From: Desulfovibrio sp.
Lineage (GTDB): Bacteria > Desulfobacterota > Desulfovibrionia > Desulfovibrionales > Desulfovibrionaceae
Direction of reading: 5' to 3'
Length of the DNA stretch: 64,000 nucleotides
NCBI GenBank assembly: GCA_016208105.1
Contig: JACQYS010000022.1
Span: 62,001 to 126,000 of the forward strand
Position numbers and translations under genes: made by a program. A model generated the notes under the pieces. That model had not been told where the DNA came from. It did no database searches and saw only the letters and a list, made by a program, of their open reading frames with translations. Positions 45,948-55,319 of this stretch are shown here, in pieces. Positions within the stretch are counted from its first letter, which is position 1; the number at the start of each line of letters is the position of its first letter.

Positions 45948-46412
45948 TTACAGCCCAAGAGCCATCAGCAGGCCAAGAGCCATGGCCGAATAGAGCCCGG
46001 CCAGGGCGTCGTCGAGCATCACGCCGAAACCGCCCGGCATCCAGTTCTCGGAGGCCCGCACCGGCGGGGGCTTTAAGATGTCGAACACCCGAAACAGCAC
46101 GAAGCCCCAGAAAAGCTGCCAGGGCGTGAGGGTGCCAAAGAACATGTAGGTGATCCACTGCCCCAGAACCTCGTCGATGACGCACAGGCCCGGGTCCTTG
46201 CGGCAGAGGTTCTTTTCCACGATGTCGCAGGCCAGGCCGCCCCCGATGAACACCAGGGCGATAATGAGCACGCGCACGGGCATGGGGGCGGGCATGAACA
46301 CGAAGGGCGCGGCCACGGCGGCCACGGCCGAGCCCCAGGTGCCGGATATCGGGAGCTTGCCGAAGGGGCCTATGGAAGCGAAGTTGGTGGCGATGCGGTC
46401 GATAAAGGTCAT
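45948..46412 (-). CDS. pgpA: Phosphatidylglycerophosphatase A
   Basis: A 154-residue inner-membrane enzyme that dephosphorylates phosphatidylglycerophosphate. All family motifs are visible: PISGTWGSA near 21-29, DPGLCVIDEVLGQWI, FRVFDILKPPP and GGFGVMLDD. Several membrane helices are evident. AGGAG precedes the ATG. Confidence 0.93.
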   Translation of the reverse strand: MTFIDRIATNFASIGPFGKLPISGTWGSAVAAVAAPFVFMPAPMPVRVLIIALVFIGGGLACDIVEKNLCRKDPGLCVIDEVLGQWITYMFFGTLTPWQLFWGFVLFRVFDILKPPPVRASENWMPGGFGVMLDDALAGLYSAMALGLLMALGL

Positions 46413-46421
46413 CCGATTCTC

Positions 46422-47630
46422 CTATCCTAGTTTATCTATATCTTGAGAGAGAACGTTTTCCAGATTCTTGTCCTCAATTCCATGGTGGCGGATGAGAAAC
46501 TGCGTAAACGGAAGCATCATCTTCGCCTCGGCGTTCTTGCCCATCTGTTTCAACACGTGGTGCATCTCATGGTAGGCCTGTGGCGCGGCCACCTCGACCA
46601 GCGAGTGCCGAAGATACGTAAGAGCCAGTTCCAGCTTTCCGCCAAGGCGCGCCACCATGGCCCGCAGAATCAAGTATTGCGGGTTGGAGCCGTGATCTAG
46701 CCCTGCCTGGCAGAGCGCCACTTCGGCTTCCTCATGCTCGCCCTTGCCGACGAGGCGTACGATGATGTCCGCGAACTCCTGCAGGGACATTCCGGCCGGG
46801 TATCTGTTGGAGACCTCGTGGAACCGGCCTGGCGCGTGGCTTTGGCGCAGGGTGCGAAGCCTGTCGGCAAGGCGCAGGATGCTACGCTCCGGGCGCGTCG
46901 GCTCCTTCAGGTGGGCATAGAAGGCGTCGGGGGCGTAGCCGTACTCTTTTACGTCCGTGTCGGCCCGGCCTCTGGCGAGCTTCTCCTCGAAGTCCTGCTG
47001 GGAACGGATGGGATAGTGGTTCACCTGAAGTCGCTTCCTGGTGTTGTAGCTAAACGACAGCGGAACCGGGGTGAACTCCTCGTTCACGCAATGATAGGGC
47101 TCCACGTACTTGAACTTGTGGGGATTGACCGCTTCGAGCGTCCGGGCGGGCTGGACGAAGGATTTGACGTGGGTGTTGACGTCCGCGAAATCTTCAAATG
47201 CCTGGGTGTAGTTTTCGATCTGGAGCCCGGAGGGCCTGCCGATGTGGCCTGATGATCCGAAGGTGACCCAGCTGGCCGCGAGGCCCCCGAACTCCTCGTA
47301 CTCGGCGAGAAGGGCGCGGATGTCGCTCGCGTCGTTTAGGCAGATGAATTCATCGAGGTCTATGAATCCCATCCATCTGGAGACGTCCCTGAACTCTTGG
47401 AGGCAATGGTTGTATGCCGGTTTTTGCGCCGCTTTCCCCTGCACGGGGATGATGGTGATGAAGCTTTCCAGGTCGTAGTCTTTCAAGGTTTCGGCGATGG
47501 GGATCCTACTTTCGTTGTCGAAGAGTATGAAGCGTTCCACCCCTATCATGGTGTGGTAGTCGATCCATTCGCGAAGGTACCTGTCTTCGTCTTTCGCAAT
47601 GGCGCAGAGGGCAAAGTAGTGTTGTGGCAT
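46422..47630 (-). CDS. Glycosyltransferase (family 2-like, Glyco_tranf_2_4) with a C-terminal helical repeat region
   Basis: A 402-residue protein. The N-terminal domain begins with ALCAIAKDEDRYLREWIDYH and has a likely sugar-nucleotide-binding motif FIDLDEFI near residue 95. The region from about 290 is helical with TPR-like character. No membrane segment is seen. It starts eight bases after maf and ends nine bases before pgpA, so the three form an operon. The transferred sugar is unknown. Confidence 0.8.
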   Translation of the reverse strand: MPQHYFALCAIAKDEDRYLREWIDYHTMIGVERFILFDNESRIPIAETLKDYDLESFITIIPVQGKAAQKPAYNHCLQEFRDVSRWMGFIDLDEFICLNDASDIRALLAEYEEFGGLAASWVTFGSSGHIGRPSGLQIENYTQAFEDFADVNTHVKSFVQPARTLEAVNPHKFKYVEPYHCVNEEFTPVPLSFSYNTRKRLQVNHYPIRSQQDFEEKLARGRADTDVKEYGYAPDAFYAHLKEPTRPERSILRLADRLRTLRQSHAPGRFHEVSNRYPAGMSLQEFADIIVRLVGKGEHEEAEVALCQAGLDHGSNPQYLILRAMVARLGGKLELALTYLRHSLVEVAAPQAYHEMHHVLKQMGKNAEAKMMLPFTQFLIRHHGIEDKNLENVLSQDIDKLG

Positions 47631-47637
47631 GGCGGCT

Positions 47638-48264
47638 TCAGGCTGGAGGGGCGTCCACGTCCCGGTGTCTGATCATGGCTCTGGTTTGGAAGGTGCGAAC
47701 CGTCTCCGCCAGTGGCAGCCCAACCACATTCGTGTATGACCCATCAACCCTGGCGATCATGAAGGCTCCCAGCCCCTGGATGGCGTAGCCGCCAGCCTTG
47801 TCCATGGGTTCGCCGGTGGCCACGTAGGCGGCGATGGCTTCTTCCGAAAGCCTCGCGAAGCTTACCTTGGAGGCCACGGCCTCTTCCCAGATCGTCTGCC
47901 CGTCCGGCCCGATGAGCACGCAGCCCGTGACCACCGTGTGCTCGCGCCCGGAGAGCATGGCCAGCATGCGTTTGGCGTCTTCCACATCCGTGGGTTTGCC
48001 CAGGATGAATTCGCCAACAGCCACTACGGTATCAGCTCCCAGGACGAACGATCCCGGGTGTCCCCAGGCCACGTCCCTGGCCTTCAGCCGGGCCATGCGC
48101 AGGGCGTAGCCGCCCGGGGTTTCGCCCGAGTCGGCCGGGGGTTCGTCCACTGTGGAGGGGATGATGCGAAACGATATGCCGGTGGAGCCAAGCAGTTCGC
48201 TGCGCCTGGGCGAAGCCGAGGCCAGGATGATGTCCGCTGATTCCTTGAATGCTCCAATGCCCAC
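47638..48264 (-). CDS. maf: Maf-family nucleoside triphosphate pyrophosphatase
   Basis: A 208-residue house-cleaning nucleotide hydrolase. ILASASPRRSELL at the N-terminus, VLGADTVV and GKPTDVEDAKRML are the family motifs, with KAGGYAIQG in the C-terminal half. Members hydrolyse modified or canonical NTPs. The start is GTG at 48264 with GAGGAG five bases upstream. Confidence 0.92.
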   Translation of the reverse strand: MGIGAFKESADIILASASPRRSELLGSTGISFRIIPSTVDEPPADSGETPGGYALRMARLKARDVAWGHPGSFVLGADTVVAVGEFILGKPTDVEDAKRMLAMLSGREHTVVTGCVLIGPDGQTIWEEAVASKVSFARLSEEAIAAYVATGEPMDKAGGYAIQGLGAFMIARVDGSYTNVVGLPLAETVRTFQTRAMIRHRDVDAPPA

Positions 48265-48350
48265 GAATGCTCCTCGGATCTCTATTCTTATGCGCGCTCA
48301 TTTCCCCGGATGGCACATCCAGGATCATTAAGCCCGTAATATATGGGATT

Positions 48351-48385
48351 CCAAAGGGACTTCGTCCCTTTGGCCGCCGGAGGCC
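48351..48385. repeat. Extragenic palindrome, copy C
   Basis: A perfect 9-bp stem (CCAAAGGGA at 48351-48359 with 48365-48373) is followed by GGCCGCCGGAGGC, the same tail as copy D at 53784-53795. Confidence 0.7.
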
Positions 48386-48463
48386 TTCCCTTTCCACCCC
48401 GGCACCGCCGTCTGGCGCGTCCACTCAAAAAGCTAGCCCGGCCCCGCCCCGGGGTCAACTTCC

Positions 48464-48693
48464 TAGCAGCCTGCCCAAAAACTCCCGCTGGCGGCGTTGC
48501 CGCTCAAAAGTCAAACCTTCGCGTATGTCAAATACGCTTGATCAGCCCCCGTCCTGGGGGCTGCCCCTACGGGTAACGCCTGGGCGTTGCCTCAAAACGC
48601 TGTCCTGCGTTTTGGTCAGCCTTGACTTTCTCCCGCGCCTTGCCAGCTGGTCTTTGGAACAGGCTGCGATGATTGACTCTTACAACAGGCTGC
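48464..48693. repeat. Multi-branched palindromic element upstream of glyA
   Basis: Nested inverted repeats enclose four hairpins. Outer arms: GCAGCCTG (48466-48473) with CAGGCTGC (48660-48667, repeated at 48686-48693); CTGGC (48488) with GCCAG (48642); AAAGTCAA (48507-48514) with TTGACTTT (48622-48629). Inner hairpins lie at 48521-48537, 48543-48563, 48572-48591 and 48593-48614. No open frame with a ribosome binding site is present. It looks like a dispersed intergenic repeat or a structured RNA rather than a gene. Confidence 0.65.
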
Positions 48694-48751
48694 AAGCTTC
48701 CATCTTGACGCCTCCCCAGAGGCGGGCTATCTCCCAAACGCCTTACCACAT

Positions 48752-48832
48752 CCGTTTCGCGTGACTGGCGAGAAACGTGGGCAACCACGGGGGAGCGCGA
48801 AACCAAGCTTTAGCCGCTCGCCTGGGCTGCAT
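48752..48832 (+). promoter_or_regulatory. ZTP (pfl-motif) riboswitch upstream of glyA
   Basis: The stretch carries the conserved pfl features: CGTGACTGGCG at 48761-48771, a P1 stem GTTTCGCG (48755-48762) with CGCGAAAC (48797-48804), a GTGG-GCAA-CCAC hairpin (48778-48789), GGGGGAGCG, and the 3' conserved CCGCTCGCCTGGGC (48815-48828). pfl RNAs bind ZTP/ZMP, signals of 10-formyl-THF shortage, and typically control glyA, folD or purine genes. The 3' domain ends about 40 bases before the ATG with AAGGAGG in between, so translational or transcriptional control of glyA is expected. Confidence 0.9.
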
Positions 48833-48870
48833 CGTGCGCGATGCCAACCTTCCTACCTAAGGAGGAGCCC

Positions 48871-50133
<1,263 letters not shown>

Positions 50134-50171
50134 GGGAATACAGGCTCCGCAGGCATCGCGCCTGAGCGTGC

Positions 50172-50186
50172 GGGACATGTTGTCCC
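50172..50186. promoter_or_regulatory. Palindrome after glyA
   Basis: GGGACA-TGT-TGTCCC is a perfect 6-3-6 dyad 38 bases past the glyA stop. Role unknown. Confidence 0.3.
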
Positions 50187-50200
50187 CACTCTGTTGAGCT

Positions 50201-50241
50201 AAGAAATAAAGAAGGGCGGGGTCCAGCCGGACCTCGCCCTT
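50201..50241 (-). terminator. Rho-independent terminator of lpd
   Basis: A 13-bp stem with one wobble (50212-50224 with 50229-50241) is followed on the minus strand by CTTTATTTCTT. Confidence 0.85.
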
Positions 50242-50250
50242 GATGTTTGG

Positions 50251-51606
50251 CTACTGCGCCGGGGCCAGAAGGGCGGAACGCAAGGCCTCGTCCAGGGTCG
50301 GGTGCGGGAAGATAAGCTCCGCGCACTGTTTTCTGGTCCAACCCTGGCCCACCATCACCGTGGACAGCGTGGCCAGGCTGGAAACGCCGTGCCCCACAGC
50401 GGTTACGCCGATAAGCTTTCCTTCGCTCCACACGCACTTCACCAGTCCGCCGGTGGCACCGTGCGCCTGGGCAATGGGGTTGGCCACCAACTGGGCCCGG
50501 CTCACGGTTATTTCCATGCCTCTTTTTCTGGCCTCGGCTTCCATGATGCCCACCCGCATGGTTTCCGGCGCGCCGTACATGCAGCCGGGAATCGGGCCCG
50601 GATCGTACCCCTTGGTAGTTTCCCCAGCGAAATGACTGACCACCCATTCGCCCTGGCTCGCGGCGGCGTGTGCCAAAAGCGTTCTGCCGTTCACGTCGCC
50701 CACCGCGTAGATGGTGGGGGTGGCCATGAGGTTTTCGTCAGTATGGATCCAGCCCGCGCCCTTGATCTCGGCCCCGAGCATCTCGAGCATGAGGTTGCGG
50801 GAGTTGGGGAGCCTGCCAACAGCCAGCAGGCACTTGTCCGCTGTGAACTCGCGGCCATCGCCCAGGACAAGCTTGGCCATGCCGTCCACGGTTTCCAGCC
50901 CGGAAATGGCCACCCCGGTGTGGATGTCCCACCCCATGCGCTTGAAGCTCTGGGCCAGGGTCTTGCTGACCTCCTCGTCCTCGGAGGGGGCGATACGCGG
51001 GGCTACCTCCACAAGGGTGATCTTGGAACCTGCCCGTGAAAAGAACTGGGCCAGCTCCAGGCCTATGAAACCCGCGCCCACCACCAGCAGGTGTTTGGGG
51101 ATTTCCCGCAGGCCGAGCATGTCGCCGGAGTTCAGTATTGCATCATGGTCGGCCTTGAGCCCCGGATGAAACGCCGGGCGGCTTCCCGTGGCCAGGATGC
51201 ACTTCTTGTATTGCACGGTCTGGGGTTCGCCATCCACCTCGATGACGGATTTCACTGCCCCGACCATCTTGAGTTCGCCGTGTATGAATGTGACGCTCGC
51301 CTTCTGAAGCTCGGCGGCCATGGCCTTGCGCGTGGCTTCCAGGTGGCGCTTCTTGCGGTCCACCAGGGCAGGCATATCAACGAAGATCTGGCCCGAGCCG
51401 GTCTTCATCTTTTCCTGGCCTTCCAGCTCCGCTTTGGAGGCAACGGCAGCCAGCAAAAACTTGGTGGGGATGCAGCCCCAGTTCAGGCAGGAGCCGCCCA
51501 GGTGCTCCTTTTCGATGAGGGTCGTCTGGATGCCGCGCTTGGCTGCTGCCATGGCCGCGTCGTAGCCGGCCGGGCCGCCGCCGATGATGAGAAGGTCAGA
51601 TGCCAT
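50251..51606 (-). CDS. lpd: Dihydrolipoyl dehydrogenase
   Basis: A 451-residue FAD enzyme that reoxidises dihydrolipoyl protein with NAD. The FAD-binding IIGGGPAGYDAA is at the N-terminus, the redox pair is GGSCLNWGCIPTK, the NAD-binding segment is VVGAGFIGLELAQFF, and the C-terminal active-site HPTLDEAL is present. In this window it is the likely L-protein of the gcv genes. The ATG has no obvious ribosome binding site. Confidence 0.92.
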   Translation of the reverse strand: MASDLLIIGGGPAGYDAAMAAAKRGIQTTLIEKEHLGGSCLNWGCIPTKFLLAAVASKAELEGQEKMKTGSGQIFVDMPALVDRKKRHLEATRKAMAAELQKASVTFIHGELKMVGAVKSVIEVDGEPQTVQYKKCILATGSRPAFHPGLKADHDAILNSGDMLGLREIPKHLLVVGAGFIGLELAQFFSRAGSKITLVEVAPRIAPSEDEEVSKTLAQSFKRMGWDIHTGVAISGLETVDGMAKLVLGDGREFTADKCLLAVGRLPNSRNLMLEMLGAEIKGAGWIHTDENLMATPTIYAVGDVNGRTLLAHAAASQGEWVVSHFAGETTKGYDPGPIPGCMYGAPETMRVGIMEAEARKRGMEITVSRAQLVANPIAQAHGATGGLVKCVWSEGKLIGVTAVGHGVSSLATLSTVMVGQGWTRKQCAELIFPHPTLDEALRSALLAPAQ

Positions 51607-52001
51607 GATGTTCGCTTGGTGGATGTTGGAGGGAGTGTACGCAGACTGCCAAGATCAAATTAATAAATTGGAGCCGGGTACGATGGCAAGAGAAAATCAT
51701 GGGAAAGAGGTTTGGGGCTTCGCCCTCCAAAGCTTTTGAAATGGCTGGAGGTGGCCATGGGTGCACTCACACTCTCCAATGTCGTAATGCTGTCGAGTTC
51801 GCATCGCCTTGGCGTGTGAAAAGCAATCTTTTCTTGCGACGAAGCCTCAGCAGGGGTAATTCAATAATCTAATTCCCCTTGCCCGTGCCGTCCGCCGCGT
51901 GGATTCGCGCTTCTCACCTGAAGTTGGTCTTTAGAGGGTTCATCCGGCCTGGGCGTCTTTAAAACGGCTGAAGGAAAACGCTGTAAGATGGGAGGCGGTA
52001 C
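51607..52001. other. Intergenic region between lpd and malic enzyme
   Basis: About 395 bases between divergent genes. A small hairpin GGGC-ttc-GCCC with TTTGG/CCAAA flanks (51711-51731) resembles the extragenic palindromes. GGGGTAATT (51855-51863) with AATTCCCC forms a second imperfect hairpin. No gene is seen. Confidence 0.5.
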
Positions 52002-53630
52002 ATGTCGGACACAACAAAGCGCGGAAGGGACATTTTTTACGATCCCGCAGTGAACAAAGCCACTGCATTCACCGAAGAGGAAAAAGAGTCGCTCGGACTC
52101 GTCGGCCTAGTGCCAGATGTGGTCGAAACCATCGACGGCCAGCTCACCCGGGTGCTCATGCAGCTCGGGCACAAGGCCACCGACCTGGACAGATACATCT
52201 ATCTGGTCAATCTCCTCGATCACAACGAGACGCTTTTCTACAAGACGATCATGTCCGATCCGGCCCGCTTTCTGCCAATCGTGTACGACCCCACCATCGG
52301 CGAGGCCTGTTTGAAGTTCGGCCATATATATCGCCAACCGCGCGGCCTTTACCTGTCCATCGACCGCAGGGGCAAGGTCAGGGAGGTACTCAAAAACTGG
52401 CCGGTCAAGGATGTGCGGGTCATCTGCGTGACCGACGGCGGGCGGATTTTGGGCCTGGGCGACTTGGGCGCCAACGGAATGGGTATTCCCATCGGCAAGC
52501 TGCAGCTCTACACCGCTGCCGCCGGGGTGCCGCCCCAGGGGCTCCTGCCCATGTGCCTGGACGCCGGGACCAACAACCAGTCCCTGCTGAACGATCCCCT
52601 CTACTTGGGCTTGCGCAGGCCTCGCCCCAAGACCGATGATCTCTACTCTTTCGTGGACGAGTTCGTGGCCGCGGTGCAGGAGGTGTTCCCGGACTGCTGC
52701 ATCCACTTCGAGGACTGGACCGGTGTGGACGCGGTTCGCCTTTTGGAGCGCTACCGCAACACATGCTGCTGCTACAACGACGACGTCCAGGGCACGGCGG
52801 GCATCACCCTGACGGGCATGATCAACGCCTGCAAGGTCAAGGGAACAAATCTGAAGGATGAGTCCTATCTGTTTCTGGGAGCTGGTTCGGCGGGCATCGG
52901 CTTGAGCAATCTCCTGTGCTCGGCTCTGGTAGAGGAGGGGCTTACCCTTGAAGAGGCCAGGTCGCGCGTGCATATGTTCGACGTGAACGGTCTGCTCGAG
53001 TCCTCCCGTACGGACCTGGAAGATTTCCAACGCCCCTACGCCCACCCGCATGCTCCCATGAAGCCGGGCGAATTCGCCAAGGCGGTGGAGGAATTCAAAC
53101 CCACCACCATCATCGGCGTAAGCACCATGGGTGGAGCCTTCAACAGGAGCGTGGTGGAAGCCATGTGCCGGGTCAACGAGCGGCCCGTTATCCTGGCCCT
53201 GTCCAACCCCACGGAAAAGGCGGAATGCAGCGCCGAGCAGGCTTATGTCTGGAGCGGAGGCAAGGCCCTGTACGCCGCGGGCGTGCCGTTCGCGCCAGTG
53301 TCCGTTGGAGGCAAGACCTTCCTGCCAGGCCAGGCCAATAACTTCTACATCTTCCCGGCCGTGGGCATGGCCATATACGCCACACGGGCCAAGCGGGTAA
53401 CAGACCAGATGTTCATAGAGGCGGCGCGCGGCGTGGCCGACCAGGTATCGGCCGAGCAGCTGGCCCAGGGGCTTCTCTACCCCTTGCAATCGAACATTCT
53501 GGAAACGGAGATCAAGACGGCGGTGCGGGTGGCGGCATTGGTGTTCGATTCGGGGCTGGCTGGCGTGGAGCGCCCCAAGGATATGGAGGCGTTTATCCGT
53601 TCGTACGTCTACAAGCCTGAGTACAAGTAA
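52002..53630 (+). CDS. maeA: NAD-dependent malic enzyme
   Basis: A 542-residue enzyme that oxidatively decarboxylates malate to pyruvate. PIVYDPTIGEACLKFG, VVTDGGRILGLGDLG-like VTDGGRILGLGDLGANGMG, the metal-binding EDW and NDDVQGTAG, and the NAD-binding LGAGSAGIG are all present. Length is of the large (about 540-residue) type. GGGAGG precedes the ATG. It is probably monocistronic and ends in the multi-hairpin repeat region. Confidence 0.95.
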   Translation: MSDTTKRGRDIFYDPAVNKATAFTEEEKESLGLVGLVPDVVETIDGQLTRVLMQLGHKATDLDRYIYLVNLLDHNETLFYKTIMSDPARFLPIVYDPTIGEACLKFGHIYRQPRGLYLSIDRRGKVREVLKNWPVKDVRVICVTDGGRILGLGDLGANGMGIPIGKLQLYTAAAGVPPQGLLPMCLDAGTNNQSLLNDPLYLGLRRPRPKTDDLYSFVDEFVAAVQEVFPDCCIHFEDWTGVDAVRLLERYRNTCCCYNDDVQGTAGITLTGMINACKVKGTNLKDESYLFLGAGSAGIGLSNLLCSALVEEGLTLEEARSRVHMFDVNGLLESSRTDLEDFQRPYAHPHAPMKPGEFAKAVEEFKPTTIIGVSTMGGAFNRSVVEAMCRVNERPVILALSNPTEKAECSAEQAYVWSGGKALYAAGVPFAPVSVGGKTFLPGQANNFYIFPAVGMAIYATRAKRVTDQMFIEAARGVADQVSAEQLAQGLLYPLQSNILETEIKTAVRVAALVFDSGLAGVERPKDMEAFIRSYVYKPEYK

Positions 53631-53637
53631 GAGAAGC

Positions 53638-53795
53638 CGGGCTCTGCCCGTACCCGGCAGGGCGCTGCCCTGCACCCGCCAAAGGGTCAGTGTCCCTTTG
53701 GAATCCCCTATCGCTTGGCGGTTTTCACCGGCTGCCGGTGAAAACCGCCAAGCAGCTGAGGGTCCAGGGGGATCATCCCCCTGGCCGCCGGAGGC
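53638..53795. repeat. Extragenic multi-hairpin repeat, copy D
   Basis: Five successive hairpins: CGGGC-tct-GCCCG (53638-53650), GCAGGGC-gct-GCCCTGC (53657-53673), CCAAAGGG/CCCTTTGG (53679-53701), a perfect 19-bp stem with a three-base loop (53713-53753) and CCAGGGGGAT-c-ATCCCCCTGG (53764-53784). The element ends with CCGCCGGAGG. Motifs and linkers are shared with copies B and C. Confidence 0.8.
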
Positions 53796-53809
53796 ATCTT
53801 TCTTCTTTC

Positions 53810-53852
53810 TAACAAAAAAGCCGCCGCCCGTGCATCTGCCCGGGCGGCGGCT
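53810..53852 (-). terminator. Rho-independent terminator of the gcv operon
   Basis: On the minus strand a 12- to 13-bp GC stem (AGCCGCCGCCCG with CGGGCGGCGGCT) is followed by TTTTTTGTT. Confidence 0.92.
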
Positions 53853-53873
53853 TCACGAGGGGCTGGCAGTCCC

Positions 53874-55319
53874 TTACATGTCGTCTGTGATGTGCATGTT
53901 GCGCGCGGCGGCGGTTTCGTCAAGCCTGGTCACGGGCAGGGTGACCGGAGCGGCCTGCAACGCGGCCGGATCAGTCTCGGCCTGGGCCAGGATGTCGCGC
54001 AGGTCGGCCACGAACTGGTCCAGGGTGTCCTTGGACTCGGTTTCCGTGGGCTCGAACATCAGGCATTCCTTGACGATGAGCGGGAAGTAGATGGTGGGCG
54101 CATGGTAGCCCTTGTCCAGAAGCGCCTTGGCGATGTCCAGGGCGCGCACGCCTTTTTCGGACTGCTTCTCGGCCGAGGCCACGAATTCGTGCATGCAGAT
54201 GCGGTCGAAGGGCACCTCCAGCACGTCGTCGAGCTTCTTGCGCAGGTAGTTGGCGGCCAGCACGGCGTTCTCGCTCACCCGGATAAGGCCCTCGCGGCCC
54301 AGGCGCAGCATGTAGGCGTAGGCTTTGAGCACTACGCCGAAGTTGCCGTAGAAGGGGGCCACGTAGCCGATGGATTTCGGGTAGTCGTAGCGCAGGTGGA
54401 AGCGCCCGGAGGGGTCCTTCACCACGCGCGATATGGGCAGGTAGGGCACGAGCTTCTCGCACACGCCCACCGGGCCGGAGCCCGGGCCGCCGCCCCCGTG
54501 CGGGGTGGCGAAGGTCTTGTGCAGGTTTACGTGCACCACGTCGAACCCGGCGTCGCCCACGCGCATCTTGCCCATGACGGCATTTAAGTTCGCGCCGTCG
54601 TAGTAGAGCAGGGCGTCCACGCCCCGAAGCATCTCCACGATCTTGGGCAGGTTCTTCTCGAACAGGCCAAGGGTGTTGGGGCAGGTCATCATCATGCCCG
54701 CCACTTCGTCGTCGAGCACCTCGGCCAGGGCGGCCGGGTCCACGATGCCGTCCTTGGAGGCAATGGAGACCACCTCGTACCCGGCGATGGCCGCCGAGGC
54801 CGGGTTGGTGCCGTGGGCCGAGTCCGGGCAGATGATCTTGGTCTTCTTGTTGCCCTTGTCCGCGTGGTAGGCGGCCATGGTGAGCACGCCCGTGAGCTCG
54901 CCGTGCGCCCCGGCCATGGGGTGCAGGGTGTACTCGGCCATGCCGGTTATCTCGCACAGCCAGCGCTCGGTCTCGTACATCACCTCAAGCGCGCCCTGGG
55001 TCAGCTCGTCGCCGCGCGGCAGCTGGGGAAGCAGGGGGTGCAGGCGGGAAAACCCGGGCAGTCCGGCGATGTCCTCGCAGAACTTGGGGTTGTACTTCAT
55101 GGTGCAGGAGCCAAGCGGGTAGAAGTTGGAATCCACCCCGAAGTTCTTGCGCGAGAGCAGGCTGAAGTGGCGCACCACGTCCAGTTCGGACAGCGAAGGC
55201 AGCGATGCCGGGGTCTCGCGGGTGAGATTGGCGGGAAGAATCTCGCCAAGCTCGTGCTCGGGCAAGCGGGGCCAGACCCCTTCGCGACCCTGGGTCGATT
55301 TCTTGAACACGGTGCTCAT
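53874..55319 (-). CDS. gcvPB: Glycine dehydrogenase (decarboxylating) subunit 2
   Basis: A 481-residue PLP subunit of the P-protein. The PLP-binding lysine is K268 in VNLHKTFATPHGGGGPG. GSCTMKYNPK near residue 72 and PHGGGGPGSGPVG are characteristic. It works with subunit 1 to decarboxylate glycine and pass the aminomethyl group to GcvH. The ATG overlaps the stop of gcvPA in ATGA. Confidence 0.96.
   Translation of the reverse strand: MSTVFKKSTQGREGVWPRLPEHELGEILPANLTRETPASLPSLSELDVVRHFSLLSRKNFGVDSNFYPLGSCTMKYNPKFCEDIAGLPGFSRLHPLLPQLPRGDELTQGALEVMYETERWLCEITGMAEYTLHPMAGAHGELTGVLTMAAYHADKGNKKTKIICPDSAHGTNPASAAIAGYEVVSIASKDGIVDPAALAEVLDDEVAGMMMTCPNTLGLFEKNLPKIVEMLRGVDALLYYDGANLNAVMGKMRVGDAGFDVVHVNLHKTFATPHGGGGPGSGPVGVCEKLVPYLPISRVVKDPSGRFHLRYDYPKSIGYVAPFYGNFGVVLKAYAYMLRLGREGLIRVSENAVLAANYLRKKLDDVLEVPFDRICMHEFVASAEKQSEKGVRALDIAKALLDKGYHAPTIYFPLIVKECLMFEPTETESKDTLDQFVADLRDILAQAETDPAALQAAPVTLPVTRLDETAAARNMHITDDM

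Noticed and set aside
48249-48764. 171-codon plus-strand frame over the intergenic region
   Set aside because: It runs through extragenic palindromes, the branched element and the start of the riboswitch; no ribosome binding site and no recognisable product.
52107-53675. 522-codon minus-strand frame
   Set aside because: Antisense to the malic enzyme gene; a GC-rich shadow frame.
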